64,000 bases of DNA from W0P28-013 sp051878315 (GCA_051878315.1 JBJEJW010000013.1:1-64000), one strand, 5' to 3'; shown: positions 35,886 through 44,018, counted from the stretch's first letter. Notes: generated by a model not told the origin, from the sequence alone. Program-made: numbers and translations.

Positions 35886-36349
35886 GGCGTATGTATTTTT
35901 TTGGTTTTAAGGTTTCTGCGTCTTATAATCAGGCCGTACAGCAAGGCTGCCGCCACCAAAAACGGCACTGCATCGCCTATGGGCGATTCCGGGTCGCGGT
36001 TAAAGTCATCACCTGGATTAGAGCCCATACCGCCGCCGTCGGTAACACTGCGCGCGTGTATGGTGGTGCCGGGGCGGCTGCTACCTGCAAAGGGTGTGTA
36101 TTTGTCGCCCATCAGGTCGGGGCGCGCCGCACCTATTTCCGATAAGCGCACGCGCGAACTGCGCGCTACCGTGCCGGCGGTGTTTACACCACTATTATAA
36201 TATGTACCATATTGTGCCGCCGAGGTCGCCGCACTGCCGGCATAAGCCGGAGCCGCAACGCCGCCATATACGGCATCGCCGGAGCCGTAATATGCCCACA
36301 CACTGCATGTGCAGAAAAACAGAGCCACAATCAGGAATCGTGTTCTCAC
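35882..36349 (-). CDS. Small secreted protein with C-terminal anchor signal
   Basis: A 155-aa protein. It has an N-terminal signal peptide (1-19, ending VWAYY) and a low-complexity Gly/Ala/Tyr/Ser middle. At the C-terminus SPIGDAVPFLVAAALLYGLI is followed by RRRNLKTKK. This 'PIGD + hydrophobic helix + basic end' layout resembles PID-CTERM-like sorting signals reported in Bacteroidota. Its stop overlaps the giant gene's start by 4 bp (ATGA), so it heads the surface-protein unit. It may be a processed or anchored accessory protein; this is inference. Confidence 0.55.
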   Translation of the reverse strand: MRTRFLIVALFFCTCSVWAYYGSGDAVYGGVAAPAYAGSAATSAAQYGTYYNSGVNTAGTVARSSRVRLSEIGAARPDLMGDKYTPFAGSSRPGTTIHARSVTDGGGMGSNPGDDFNRDPESPIGDAVPFLVAAALLYGLIIRRRNLKTKKIHTP

Positions 36350-36650
36350 AATGGTACTTCGTTTTAAGGTTCGCGCCGCCTATTTATAGGCGGTTGTTAT
36401 TTTGTGTTTTTCAGCAGCAAATTTATGAAAAACTTTTGTATGTTTTTCTGATTTTGCATTATTTATATTAAAATAATATCTACTAACACATAACACAAAA
36501 ATACAAAGTCTATTGCAGAGTAATAAAAAATTTAATAAACAATTAAAAATCAGTTGATTAAAATACACAACCACACACACGGCAGGTGGTGGCGTGAGGC
36601 TACAAAAGAATGTTAAAAGCCGCACCAAAACAGGTGCGTTGCGGTGTGCG
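36350..36650. other. AT-rich intergenic region with small hairpin
   Basis: A 301-bp non-coding gap upstream of the surface-protein unit. It has an 8-bp perfect inverted repeat CCGCCTAT/ATAGGCGG at 36376-36393 followed on the plus strand by a T-rich tract. Otherwise it is AT-rich with no convincing ORF. It should hold the promoter of the 36349-to-18438 unit, but I found no unambiguous TAnnTTTG box. Confidence 0.45.
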
Positions 36651-37457
36651 TCAGAATATGTACAAATCGGATGCGGCGATGCGGTCGAGCGGCTGCAGCA
36701 CTTCAACCGTGATGCCCTTTTGCGCCAGCGCATTGTTCACCGTGTTGAACGCCAATTCGGGCGTATTGTTCTCCTGGCTGAGGTGACAGAGAAAGACGTG
36801 CGTGAGCGTCGGCGGCCAGTTGTCGGCGAGGAATCGGGCGGTGTGGTCGTTGCACAGATGGCCGGTGTAACTGCGTACGCGTTGTTTCAGCGGATAGGGA
36901 TAGCGTCCGTTTTTCAGCATCATTTCGTCGTAGTTGGCTTCGATGACCAGATAGTCGGCCCGAGCGATGTGGTCGGCCACCTCTTTGCCGATGAAACCGA
37001 GATCGGTGGCAATGACGAAGGTTTTGCCTTCGTAGGTGAAGGAGTAGCCTACGCAGTCGGAGGCGTCGTGGCTGACAGGGAACGACTGTATGGTGAAATC
37101 GCGAATGACGATGTGTTCGCCTTTTTTGTAGTATTTTCGGCTCGACGAGAGTTTTTCGGTAACGCGATAGTTGCGGTTGATGCCGGTGTGTATTTCGCGT
37201 GTGGCATAGACGGGAATGTGGTATTTTTCGCCCAGCACGCCCACCGAGCAGATGTGGTCGGTGTGGTCGTGCGTGATAAAAATGCCCCAAATCTGTTCGA
37301 GCGAGATGTGATGTTTTTTCAATTCGCGTTTCACGGTGCGAATGCCAACACCGGCATCGACCAAAAAACCGTATTCGCCCGTGCCGATATAATAGCAATT
37401 GCCGCTACTGCCGCTGCCCATGCTCAAAAAGCGCAGTCTTTTTGCTTCCGTATCCAT
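36651..37457 (-). CDS. YycJ-type MBL-fold hydrolase
   Basis: A 268-aa cytoplasmic metallo-beta-lactamase-fold protein. Landmarks: FLSMGSGSSGNCYYI at the start, the metal motif THDHTDH (about 62-68), a VSHDA His, ATDLG, and the late HLSQENN, which is characteristic of the YycJ/WalJ group. Family members are exonuclease-like hydrolases linked to DNA repair or cell-wall regulation in other bacteria. A consensus promoter (TTTG 37527-37524, N20, TACCTTTG 37503-37496) lies just upstream, divergent from the RlmB-type gene. Confidence 0.85.
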   Translation of the reverse strand: MDTEAKRLRFLSMGSGSSGNCYYIGTGEYGFLVDAGVGIRTVKRELKKHHISLEQIWGIFITHDHTDHICSVGVLGEKYHIPVYATREIHTGINRNYRVTEKLSSSRKYYKKGEHIVIRDFTIQSFPVSHDASDCVGYSFTYEGKTFVIATDLGFIGKEVADHIARADYLVIEANYDEMMLKNGRYPYPLKQRVRSYTGHLCNDHTARFLADNWPPTLTHVFLCHLSQENNTPELAFNTVNNALAQKGITVEVLQPLDRIAASDLYIF

Positions 37458-37495
37458 ATCGTCTTTGTCCCTCTAAAAAATGCAGAATGAGTTTG

Positions 37496-37527
37496 CAAAG
37501 GTACAAAAAAAAGAGTTAGATTCCAAA
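37496..37527 (-). promoter_or_regulatory. Promoter of the YycJ-type gene
   Basis: Minus-strand TTTG, 20-bp gap, TACCTTTG, about 40 bp before ATG 37457. Confidence 0.75.
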
Positions 37528-37554
37528 AGTTATTTCCATGTGCATTTTTTTCAT

Positions 37555-37562
37555 TAACTTTG
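37555..37562 (+). promoter_or_regulatory. -7 box of the RlmB-type gene
   Basis: TAACTTTG on the plus strand with TTTC about 18 bp upstream. It lies at the start of the longest reading frame, which argues that translation begins at ATG 37599, not 37560. Confidence 0.6.
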
Positions 37563-37598
37563 CAGCGCAAAATTATCGGAATCGAAACCACACTGATT

Positions 37599-38357
37599 AT
37601 GTACGAAAAACGACCGAAAGAACGGGATATGGTGTTCGGCATCCGCGCCGTGATGGAGGCAGTTGATGCCGGCAAAGAGTTGGAAAAAGTGTTCGTTCGC
37701 AAAGACCTTGACGGCGAATTGGCACGCGAACTCATCGACAAATTGCGCCGTCGCACCATTCCCGTGCAACGCGTTCCGCAGGAGCGTCTCAACCGGCTGA
37801 CCCAAAAGAATCATCAAGGCGTAGTGGCCTTCATTGCGTCGATTGAATATCAGCACATCGAAGACCTTGTGCCGCTGCTCTACGAACAAGGCCGTACACC
37901 GCTGTTGGTACTGCTCGACGGCGTTACCGATGTGCGCAATCTCGGTGCCATAGCCCGTACCTGCGAATGTGCCGGCGTCGATGCGCTGATAGTGCCTGCC
38001 GTCGGCGGAGCGGCCGTCAATGCCGATGCCATAAAGACCTCGGCCGGTGCACTGCACACTCTGCCCGTGTGTCGCGAACAAAGTTTGCATAACTGCGTGT
38101 CGTATCTGCAAAAATGTGGCATACAGGTTGTGGCTGCCACCGAACACGCCACACACAGTTACACGCAAGCCGCACTGACCGTACCGACAGCCATCGTAAT
38201 GGGTGCCGAGGACGTGGGCGTGTCGCCCGACATTCTGCGCATCTGCAACGATATGGTATCGATTCCCATCTGCGGCAAAATAGAGTCGCTCAACGTATCG
38301 GTAGCAGCGGGCATTGTTATTTACGAAGCCGTGCGACAACGCACCACCACCCTTTAA
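37599..38357 (+). CDS. rlmB: 23S rRNA 2'-O-methyltransferase, RlmB-type
   Basis: A 252-aa SpoU/TrmH-family methyltransferase. An N-terminal substrate-binding part (MVFGIRAVMEAVDAG, VPQERLNRLTQKNHQGVVAF) is followed by the knotted SAM domain with its three motifs: DGVTDVRNLGAIART, AIVMGAEDVGVS and IPICGKIESLNVSVAAGI. The full N-terminal RNA-binding part supports RlmB (2'-O-methylguanosine in 23S rRNA) over other family members. ATG 37599 is chosen from the promoter position. The pseudouridine synthase gene follows within 35 bp. Confidence 0.88.
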   Translation: MYEKRPKERDMVFGIRAVMEAVDAGKELEKVFVRKDLDGELARELIDKLRRRTIPVQRVPQERLNRLTQKNHQGVVAFIASIEYQHIEDLVPLLYEQGRTPLLVLLDGVTDVRNLGAIARTCECAGVDALIVPAVGGAAVNADAIKTSAGALHTLPVCREQSLHNCVSYLQKCGIQVVAATEHATHSYTQAALTVPTAIVMGAEDVGVSPDILRICNDMVSIPICGKIESLNVSVAAGIVIYEAVRQRTTTL

Positions 38358-38388
38358 TCAGCCAACACCAAACAGACACCATAAAATT

Positions 38389-39099
38389 GTGGAAATACTC
38401 TACGAAGACAATCATATCATAGCCGTCAATAAGACGTGTTCAGAAATTGTGCAAGGCGACAAAACCGGCGACGAACCGCTGTGCGATACCCTCAAAAAAT
38501 ATCTGAAGGAGACGTATGCCAAGTCGGGGAATGTGTTTTGCGGCGTTACACACCGCCTCGACCGTCCCGTGAGCGGCGTGGTGCTGTTTGCCAAAACCAG
38601 CAAAGCACTGACACGCCTGAACGACCTGTTCCAAAAACACAACGTCGAAAAAATCTATTGGGCAATAGTGAAAACGCCGCCTGCCGAACCGGCCGGACAA
38701 CTCGAACACTACATCGTGCGCAACGAGCAACAAAACAAATCGTATGCCTACGAAACACACAAAGCAAGTGCCAAATTGGCCAAACTGACCTATAAGACCA
38801 TTGCCAAATCGGAGCATTACACCCTATTGGAAATACGCCTCGAAACCGGCCGGCATCATCAAATCCGATGCCAGTTAGCAAAAATAGGCAGTCCCATCAA
38901 AGGCGATTTGAAATATGGTTTTCCACGGTCGAACCCCGACGGCGGTATTTCGTTGCACGCGCGGTCAATCAGTTTTGTACACCCCGTTTCGCGCAAACCA
39001 ATCACTATTACGGCACCGGTACCGGCCGAGCGTTTGTGGCAGGAGATAACGCGCGACCTTCAAAGCGAGGCACCCGCATCGTCTGCCGACGGCAAATAG
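38389..39099 (+). CDS. RluA-family RNA pseudouridine synthase
   Basis: About 236 aa. It has the RluA-family start (EILYEDNHIIAVNK), the catalytic motif HRLDRPVSGVVLF with the active Asp, and RLETGRHHQIRCQL near the end, plus SLHARSISF. It isomerises uridine to pseudouridine in structured RNA; the exact position is not deducible. The S4 domain of RluD is absent. The start is uncertain: GTG 38389 fits the domain start and avoids overlap, whereas ATG 38314 would overlap the upstream gene by 44 bp. The 3' end overlaps the convergent coaD by 40 bp. Confidence 0.85.
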   Translation: MEILYEDNHIIAVNKTCSEIVQGDKTGDEPLCDTLKKYLKETYAKSGNVFCGVTHRLDRPVSGVVLFAKTSKALTRLNDLFQKHNVEKIYWAIVKTPPAEPAGQLEHYIVRNEQQNKSYAYETHKASAKLAKLTYKTIAKSEHYTLLEIRLETGRHHQIRCQLAKIGSPIKGDLKYGFPRSNPDGGISLHARSISFVHPVSRKPITITAPVPAERLWQEITRDLQSEAPASSADGK

Positions 39100-39524
39100 T
39101 CGCTTACATCTTTGCCGAACGCTTGCAGTTCGCGCACCAACGACGACGAAATTTCCACTTTGTCGGCAGCCGCAAATAAAAATACCGTTTCGAGGCCGTC
39201 CAACATACGATTGACATCGGCCATTTGGCGTTCGTACTCGAAATCGGCCACATTACGCACTCCACGCAACACAAATCGTGCGCCAACCTCTTTGGCGAAA
39301 TCCACAGTCAACGTATCGTACACCCGCACCGTCACACGCGGCTCGGCGGCATACAATGCTGCGATGGCGACGGCACGCTCGTCGGCATCGTCGTGCGGAT
39401 TTTTGGCAGTATTGCGCCCGACACCTATAATAATATGGTCGAATAGGCGCAAGCCGCGCGCCACAATGTCCTGATGTCCGCGCGTAAACGGATTAAACGT
39501 ACCGGGGAATAATGCAGTTCTCAT
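39060..39524 (-). CDS. coaD: Phosphopantetheine adenylyltransferase CoaD
   Basis: A 154-aa nucleotidyltransferase for the penultimate step of coenzyme A synthesis (4'-phosphopantetheine + ATP to dephospho-CoA). It shows the GTFNPFTRGH motif (8-17) with the TxGH-type signature, VGRNTAKNP, RGVRNVADFEYERQMADVNR and a late ISSSLVREL, all in family order and at the usual length. A TATTTTTG box is at 39604-39597. Its 3' end overlaps the convergent RluA-type gene. Confidence 0.95.
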   Translation of the reverse strand: MRTALFPGTFNPFTRGHQDIVARGLRLFDHIIIGVGRNTAKNPHDDADERAVAIAALYAAEPRVTVRVYDTLTVDFAKEVGARFVLRGVRNVADFEYERQMADVNRMLDGLETVFLFAAADKVEISSSLVRELQAFGKDVSDYLPSADDAGASL

Positions 39525-39763
39525 AGTTTTTTACTCGCAAAAGACGTAGTTGTACTCACACGGATGTCGCCGGACGGTGCGCATCCGATTCGACTGCAAA
39601 AATAGTAATTATTCGCCAAACAGGCGCACAAACACACGCTATTTGCAAAAATCGGGTGCACGCCGTCGTTCAGGTACGCCACCGAAACAAATATACAAAC
39701 CACTGTAAATCAGCATATTAAATTACACCAAAAGAAATAGTGGCAAAAAACACTTGCCATTTT

Positions 39764-39794
39764 TTTGCATAAGTAGAAAAAATGTGTATCTTTG
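39764..39794 (+). promoter_or_regulatory. Consensus promoter of structured RNA 1
   Basis: TTTG (39764-39767), exactly 19 bp, TATCTTTG (39787-39794), with no protein start for about 450 bp downstream. Predicted transcription start is near 39801. The promoter of RNA 2 (55788-55818) has the same boxes and the same 19-bp gap. Confidence 0.8.
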
Positions 39795-39800
39795 CCACAC

Positions 39801-40042
39801 GTTGCAGGCGTGCAACGACATGTTTTTTTAGCATTAACTATTATTTCGCGTTTACCGAAAACCGACCAAGTTTTTTTAGGAGATAGACGACAAATAACAA
39901 GTAAGGCATTTCGCATGCGAGATGTTTTGGCTCTGCAATTTTAGAGTGCTTACACTATTTGTGTGAGTTTTTTAGCAGAGCGAAGGTCTCCTTGGTCGGT
40001 TGCCTTGGTACGCGATAAGAAACCCACATTTCTTTTTTGTGT
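39801..40042 (+). ncRNA. Candidate structured RNA 1
   Basis: A likely non-coding transcript of about 240 nt. It has a 5' hairpin (CGTTGCA/TGCAACG, 39800-39817) followed by a T-run. A long rod follows: CGCG 39847/40011, TACCGA 39853 with TTGGTA 40005, ACCGACCAA 39861-39869 with TTGGTCGGT 39992-40000, and GGAGA 39879 with TCTCC 39987. Inside are the hairpin CATTTCGC/GCGAGATG (39907-39924) and the arm GCTCTGC 39930/GCAGAGC 39975. It ends near an AAGAAA/TTTCTT hairpin with a T-run (40017-40037). It shares the layout ATAACAA - hairpin - TGTTTTGGCTCT - CAGAGC with RNA 2. No known class (tmRNA, RNase P, SRP) fits; a 6S-like RNA is possible. Confidence 0.6.
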
Positions 40043-40133
40043 GCCGTGCGAAATAGATAGTAATGCCCCAAAAAACATCTATTTGATGGCTGATATGCAA
40101 ATTTAATGCACACATACCTGCAAAAAACCGACA

Positions 40134-40171
40134 CCTGTGCCGTGTTTTGGCATAGGCTGTTTCTAATTTTG
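40134..40171 (+). promoter_or_regulatory. Operator-promoter of the BspA-like gene
   Basis: An imperfect inverted repeat, CCTGTGCCG-N5-TGGCATAGG (40134-40156), followed after 7 bp by the -7 box TAATTTTG (40164-40171). The arrangement, including the spacing to the -7 box, is the same as at 44107-44145. No TTTG lies at the usual -33 distance; the repeat covers that position, which suggests a regulator-dependent promoter. Confidence 0.6.
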
Positions 40172-40245
40172 CAAACGAAACACCCGCGCCGGCTGTGTGG
40201 TGCCAAAAAATCGAAATCAATACTAACAAATAAATTTTTACTACT

Positions 40246-41664
40246 ATGAAAACAAAAATTTTTACCATGTGTACCGCACTTATATTGGGTGCAAGTACAC
40301 TCTTTGCCAGCGAAACTGCCGTGGATGGCATTTATTATGACTTTGACGACGCCACTCTCACTGCCCAAGTTACCTACCGCGGAAGTACTTACTACGAATA
40401 CACCAACGAATATACGGGCGATGTGGTTATTCCCACTACCGTAACCTATGGTGGTAAAACTTACTCCGTAACGAGCATCGGATTTGGTGCGTTCGCCGAA
40501 TGCACCGGTCTGACATCGCTCACCATTGGTAACTCTGTAGAAAGCATCGGCTGGAGTGCGTTCGAAGGTTGCAGCGGTCTGACATCGCTCACCATTGGTA
40601 ACTCTGTAGAAAGCATCGGCTGGAGTGCGTTCGAAGGTTGAAGCGGTCTGACATCGCTCACCATTGGTAACTCTGTAGAAAGCATCGGAGAGGATGCGTT
40701 CGCCGAATGCACCGGCCTGACTTCGATAACAATTCCAAACTCCGTAGATAGCATCGGAGAGGATGCGTTCGCCGAATGCACCGGTCTGACATCGGTAACC
40801 ATTCCGAATTCCGTAACGAGCATCGGAGAGTATGCGTTCTACGGTTGCAGCGAACTTACGGCTATTAGCACACCAAATTCGGTAAAAAGCATCGAACAGA
40901 ACACCTTTGCCGATTGTACCAAACTCAAAACGGTTGTCATCGGAAATGCGGTAACAAACATTGGCGACGGCGCCTTTTATGGCTGCGACAGATTGCTCTA
41001 TTTCACCTGCTATGCCGAAGAACCGCCATTCGTCGGAACCGATCCGTTCTCGACCTACAACGTCTATCTGAAAGTACCTTGCAGCGGTTTAGATGCGTAC
41101 AAGATGTATGACGTATGGCGCAACTTCGACTACATTTCGTGCATCGGCAGCGAAGAGGTACAAGTAACCGAGTTCAACGTTACGCCATCGGTTAACGATG
41201 CGCAATTTACATGGCCGGCCGAACCCAATGCAGCCACCTACGAGTTGGTTATCAGCAAAGATGGCGTGGTGTTCTGCACGCTCACGTTCAATGCCAACGG
41301 CCAACTGATGGGCATAGCCTTTGCGCCAAGTGCAAACACTGCCGAAACAACGGCCACAAGCGGCTTCCAATTTACGGTTACGGGCTTAGATGAAGCTTCG
41401 CACTACACCTATACTTTCGATGCCAAAGATGCCGATGGCGGCGTAATCCAACATTATGCCGGCGAGTTTAACACCGATGGTTATGTCGGCCTCGATCAAA
41501 TAGAATTGGCAAACATTTACACGCAAGCCGGCCGCATCGTGTGCGAAGGCGAGTTCCGCATCTACGACCTGCTCGGCCGCGATGTAACACGCCTAAATGG
41601 CTCACTGTATGGTGTTTATGTAGTTAAAAGCGGTAACGCTGCCGTTAAGGTTATTGTTAAATGA
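40246..41664 (+). pseudogene. BspA-like leucine-rich-repeat surface protein, interrupted by TGA
   Basis: A single reading frame of 473 codons broken by one in-frame TGA at 40639-40641. Codons 1-131: signal peptide (ending LFASE), then LRR_5-type repeats of 23 aa. After the TGA the same frame continues with more repeats and CDRLLYFTCYAEEPPF, a fibronectin-like domain, and a sorting tail (FRIYDLLGRDVT..GSLYGVYVVKSGN) shared with 56298-58160. In the equivalent place of the neighbouring unit the codon is TGC, so one C-to-A change explains the stop. TGA is an ordinary stop elsewhere in this window. It is either a recent pseudogene or switchable by recombination among repeats. Confidence 0.8.
40489..40971 (+). 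repeat. Seven 69-bp tandem LRR units
   Basis: In-frame units of 69 bp (23 codons) starting at 40489, 40558, 40627, 40696, 40765, 40834 and 40903. Units 2 and 3 are almost identical over their first half, apart from the TGC/TGA difference, which points to recent duplication or conversion. Confidence 0.85.
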
Positions 41665-41736
41665 TATAGACAAAACAACAAACAATCCATAAGTAAACGA
41701 ACCCTTAACCCGCTGATTATAAACAAAACAAAAAAA

Positions 41737-42372
41737 ATGAAACAATTGAACTTGTTGGCAGAATTTGATGCCTGCGAACTACAAAACGCCCCAAACGGCG
41801 ATAACGGCACAATCGCCAACGACCACGAATATGTTGACCTTGGTTTGAGCGTAAAGTGGGCAACCTGCAATGTGGGTGCTACCAAACCCGAGGAGAAGGG
41901 CGACCTCTTCGCTTGGGGAGAAACAGCGCCAAAATCTTCGTACTCGAAGGATAATTATTCTTATTCTGCGAATTTGGATGTTTTGCCCTTGGATCAAGAT
42001 GCCGCCCATGCCAACTGGGGCGGCAAGTGGCGTATGCCCACCGACGATGAATGGACGGAACTGCGCGAAAAATGTACATGGAAATGGCGCACTGTGAAAG
42101 GCATACACGGTTACATGGTGAAGAGCAAAATCAACGGCAATTCCATTTTTCTACCGGCGGCTGGCTATCACATCAAGATCATGTACCGCGAAGGCATCTA
42201 TTGGAGGAATTCGTTCGACGCGGGCTACTACGGCTACTATTGGTCGAGTTCGCTCTGCACGGACCACGCGCACTATGCGTGGGGCGTGGACGTCGAATCG
42301 AACTACGTGAGCAGGGACTACGAATACCGTTACAACGATAAATCCGTCCGCCCGGTAATAAAGATAGATTAG
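41737..42372 (+). CDS. FISUMP-domain protein lacking a signal peptide
   Basis: A 211-aa FISUMP protein (VDLGLSVKWATCNVGA, NWGGKWRMPTDDEW, IFLPAAG, YYWSSSL, SVRPVIK). Unlike the two genes that follow, its N-terminus lacks a hydrophobic core: MKQLNLLAEFDACELQN compared with MKHLKTF...MFAACEKN. The flanking residues still align, so the signal peptide appears to have lost its central part by an in-frame deletion. The protein would then stay in the cytoplasm, suggesting a decaying copy. It starts 72 bp after the BspA-like gene. Confidence 0.75.
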   Translation: MKQLNLLAEFDACELQNAPNGDNGTIANDHEYVDLGLSVKWATCNVGATKPEEKGDLFAWGETAPKSSYSKDNYSYSANLDVLPLDQDAAHANWGGKWRMPTDDEWTELREKCTWKWRTVKGIHGYMVKSKINGNSIFLPAAGYHIKIMYREGIYWRNSFDAGYYGYYWSSSLCTDHAHYAWGVDVESNYVSRDYEYRYNDKSVRPVIKID

Positions 42373-42483
42373 AACCGAGAACATAGATAATTTGTTGTGT
42401 AACAATAAGCAAATCTCTAAAACTATTAAACCATTAAACCTTAAACTATTTAACTTTTTTATAAACTAAAAAAAACAAAAACG

Positions 42484-43146
42484 ATGAAACACTTGAAAAC
42501 TTTTGCAGCCTTGTGCTGCGTGGCGGCCATGTTTGCCGCCTGCGAGAAAAACGATGTAGAACCTATAGTCGGCGACGCCAACGGCCACGACTACATTGAC
42601 CTCGGACTGAGCGTAAAGTGGGCTACCTGCAACATAGGCGCCACCACGCCCGAAGGCTACGGCCACTACTACGCTTGGGGCGAAACACAACCCAAGGACA
42701 ATTACTATTGGAACACATACAATTGGTGCGATGGAACTCAAACAACATTAACCAAATATTGTAGCGATGACTCGTATGGTAAGCTTGGTTTCACCGACAA
42801 AAAAATAGTGCTCGACCTTGCCGATGATGCGGCTAATGCCAACTGGGGCGGTGCTTGGCGTATGCCTACCGATGCTGAATGGCGTGAACTGATAGACAAC
42901 TGCACATGGACATGGACAACTCTGAATGGCATTAATGGATACGAAGTAAAAGGCACCAACGGGAACTCTATATTTCTCCCTGCAGCAGGTTTTTACGGTT
43001 ACGAAACATTGGTTAATTCATGTTCCGGATGCTACTATTGGTCGAGTTCACTCAACACGGAATATCCAAGTCGCGCATGGTTAGGCTTTGACAATACCTA
43101 TTTCTGCCGTTACTACGGCCTATCCGTACGAGCGGTAATGAAATAG
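42484..43146 (+). CDS. FISUMP-domain lipoprotein
   Basis: A 220-aa lipoprotein. The signal peptide ends in a lipobox (MFAAC, Cys about 20). The FISUMP domain is complete: IDLGLSVKWATCNIGA, YYAWGET, NWGGAWRMPTDAEW, IFLPAAG, YYWSSSL, SVRAVMK. Its signal peptide is almost identical to that of 43256-43987 but differs from the minus-strand array's. Just after the stop is the same GAACCGAGAACA motif as in the minus-strand array. Confidence 0.85.
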   Translation: MKHLKTFAALCCVAAMFAACEKNDVEPIVGDANGHDYIDLGLSVKWATCNIGATTPEGYGHYYAWGETQPKDNYYWNTYNWCDGTQTTLTKYCSDDSYGKLGFTDKKIVLDLADDAANANWGGAWRMPTDAEWRELIDNCTWTWTTLNGINGYEVKGTNGNSIFLPAAGFYGYETLVNSCSGCYYWSSSLNTEYPSRAWLGFDNTYFCRYYGLSVRAVMK

Positions 43147-43255
43147 AACCGAGAACACGGATGTAAGAGCATAGATTTCTGTTGTGTAACAATAGACAAA
43201 CCACCATAACTCTTAAACTATTAAACTTTATCTACAAACTAAAAAAAACAAAAAT

Positions 43256-43987
43256 ATGAAACACTTGAAAACTTTTGCAGCCTTGTGCTGCGTGGCAGCT
43301 CTATTTGCCGCATGCGAGAAAAACGATGTAGGGTCTCCATCCGGCATTTCGAAAGGCCACAAATGGGTTGACCTCGGACTGCCCAGCGGCCTAAAATGGG
43401 CTACCTGCAACGTAGGCGCCTCCAAACCAACAGGCTATGGCAATTATTTCGCGTGGGGCGAAACCGAATCCAAACAGATTTACTCTTGGAAAACCTATAA
43501 ATGGGCAACTACCACCTACGATGCCGCAAATAACGAATGGGATTTAGAAACAATCACCAAATACCAATATTATAATTATGAGTATGAGTATAATCCTACT
43601 TATGATAACAAAACCGTACTTGACCCCGAAGACGATGCAGCCCGCGCTGCTTGGGAAGGTTCATGGCGCCTGCCTACCGTTGAAGAATGGGAAGAACTGC
43701 GCACCAACTGCACGTGGACTTGGACAACACGCAATAACGTAAACGGCTACGAAGTAAAAGGACCAAACGGCAACTCCATTTTCCTCCCTTCGGCCGGTTC
43801 GCACGAAAATGGTGATTTTTATGGCGCAAACGACTACGGCTGCTATTGGTCAAGTTCGCTCTACACATCATCATACTATTCGGAGTCAACCTCGGCATAT
43901 TGTATGGAATTCGAATCATACGGCGTGAACGAGGACGGCTACACCAGCCGTGATTTGGGATGCTCTGTCCGTCCGGTGTGTGATTAG
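43256..43987 (+). CDS. FISUMP-domain lipoprotein
   Basis: A 243-aa lipoprotein with signal peptide and lipobox LFAAC. The FISUMP framework is complete (VDLGLPSGLKWATCNVGA, YFAWGET, SWRLPTVEEW, IFLPSAG, CYWSSSLY, CSVRPVCD). Between WGET and the Trp-rich motif it carries a Tyr/Asn/Glu-rich insert, and it ends with Cys-Asp instead of the usual basic end. Last gene of the plus-strand trio; a terminator-like hairpin follows at 44019. Confidence 0.85.
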   Translation: MKHLKTFAALCCVAALFAACEKNDVGSPSGISKGHKWVDLGLPSGLKWATCNVGASKPTGYGNYFAWGETESKQIYSWKTYKWATTTYDAANNEWDLETITKYQYYNYEYEYNPTYDNKTVLDPEDDAARAAWEGSWRLPTVEEWEELRTNCTWTWTTRNNVNGYEVKGPNGNSIFLPSAGSHENGDFYGANDYGCYWSSSLYTSSYYSESTSAYCMEFESYGVNEDGYTSRDLGCSVRPVCD

Positions 43988-44018
43988 AAGCAAGAACAGA
44001 GATGTAAGAACATAGACA

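Noticed and set aside
36594..37490. 298-codon plus-strand ORF opposite the YycJ-type gene
   Set aside because: The minus-strand frame has clear metal-binding motifs; the opposite frame is a GC-driven shadow.
40098..40105. Minus-strand TAAATTTG box that could drive an antisense RNA over RNA 1
   Set aside because: No -33 element at proper distance (nearest gap 15 bp) and no supporting structure or terminator.
39955..40368. Minus-strand ORF of 137 codons over the RNA 1 / BspA start region
   Set aside because: It overlaps a strong plus-strand promoter and the signal peptide of the BspA-like gene and shows no domain or leader.
40639..40641. TGA as a recoded codon (selenocysteine or altered genetic code)
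   Set aside because: TGA is an ordinary stop elsewhere (for example the ATGA overlaps at 14079 and 35882), no recoding element was seen, and the sister unit has TGC.
40489..40971. Regular 69-bp repeats as a CRISPR array
   Set aside because: The repeats are contiguous, in frame and encode LRR units; there are no unique spacers and no cas genes.
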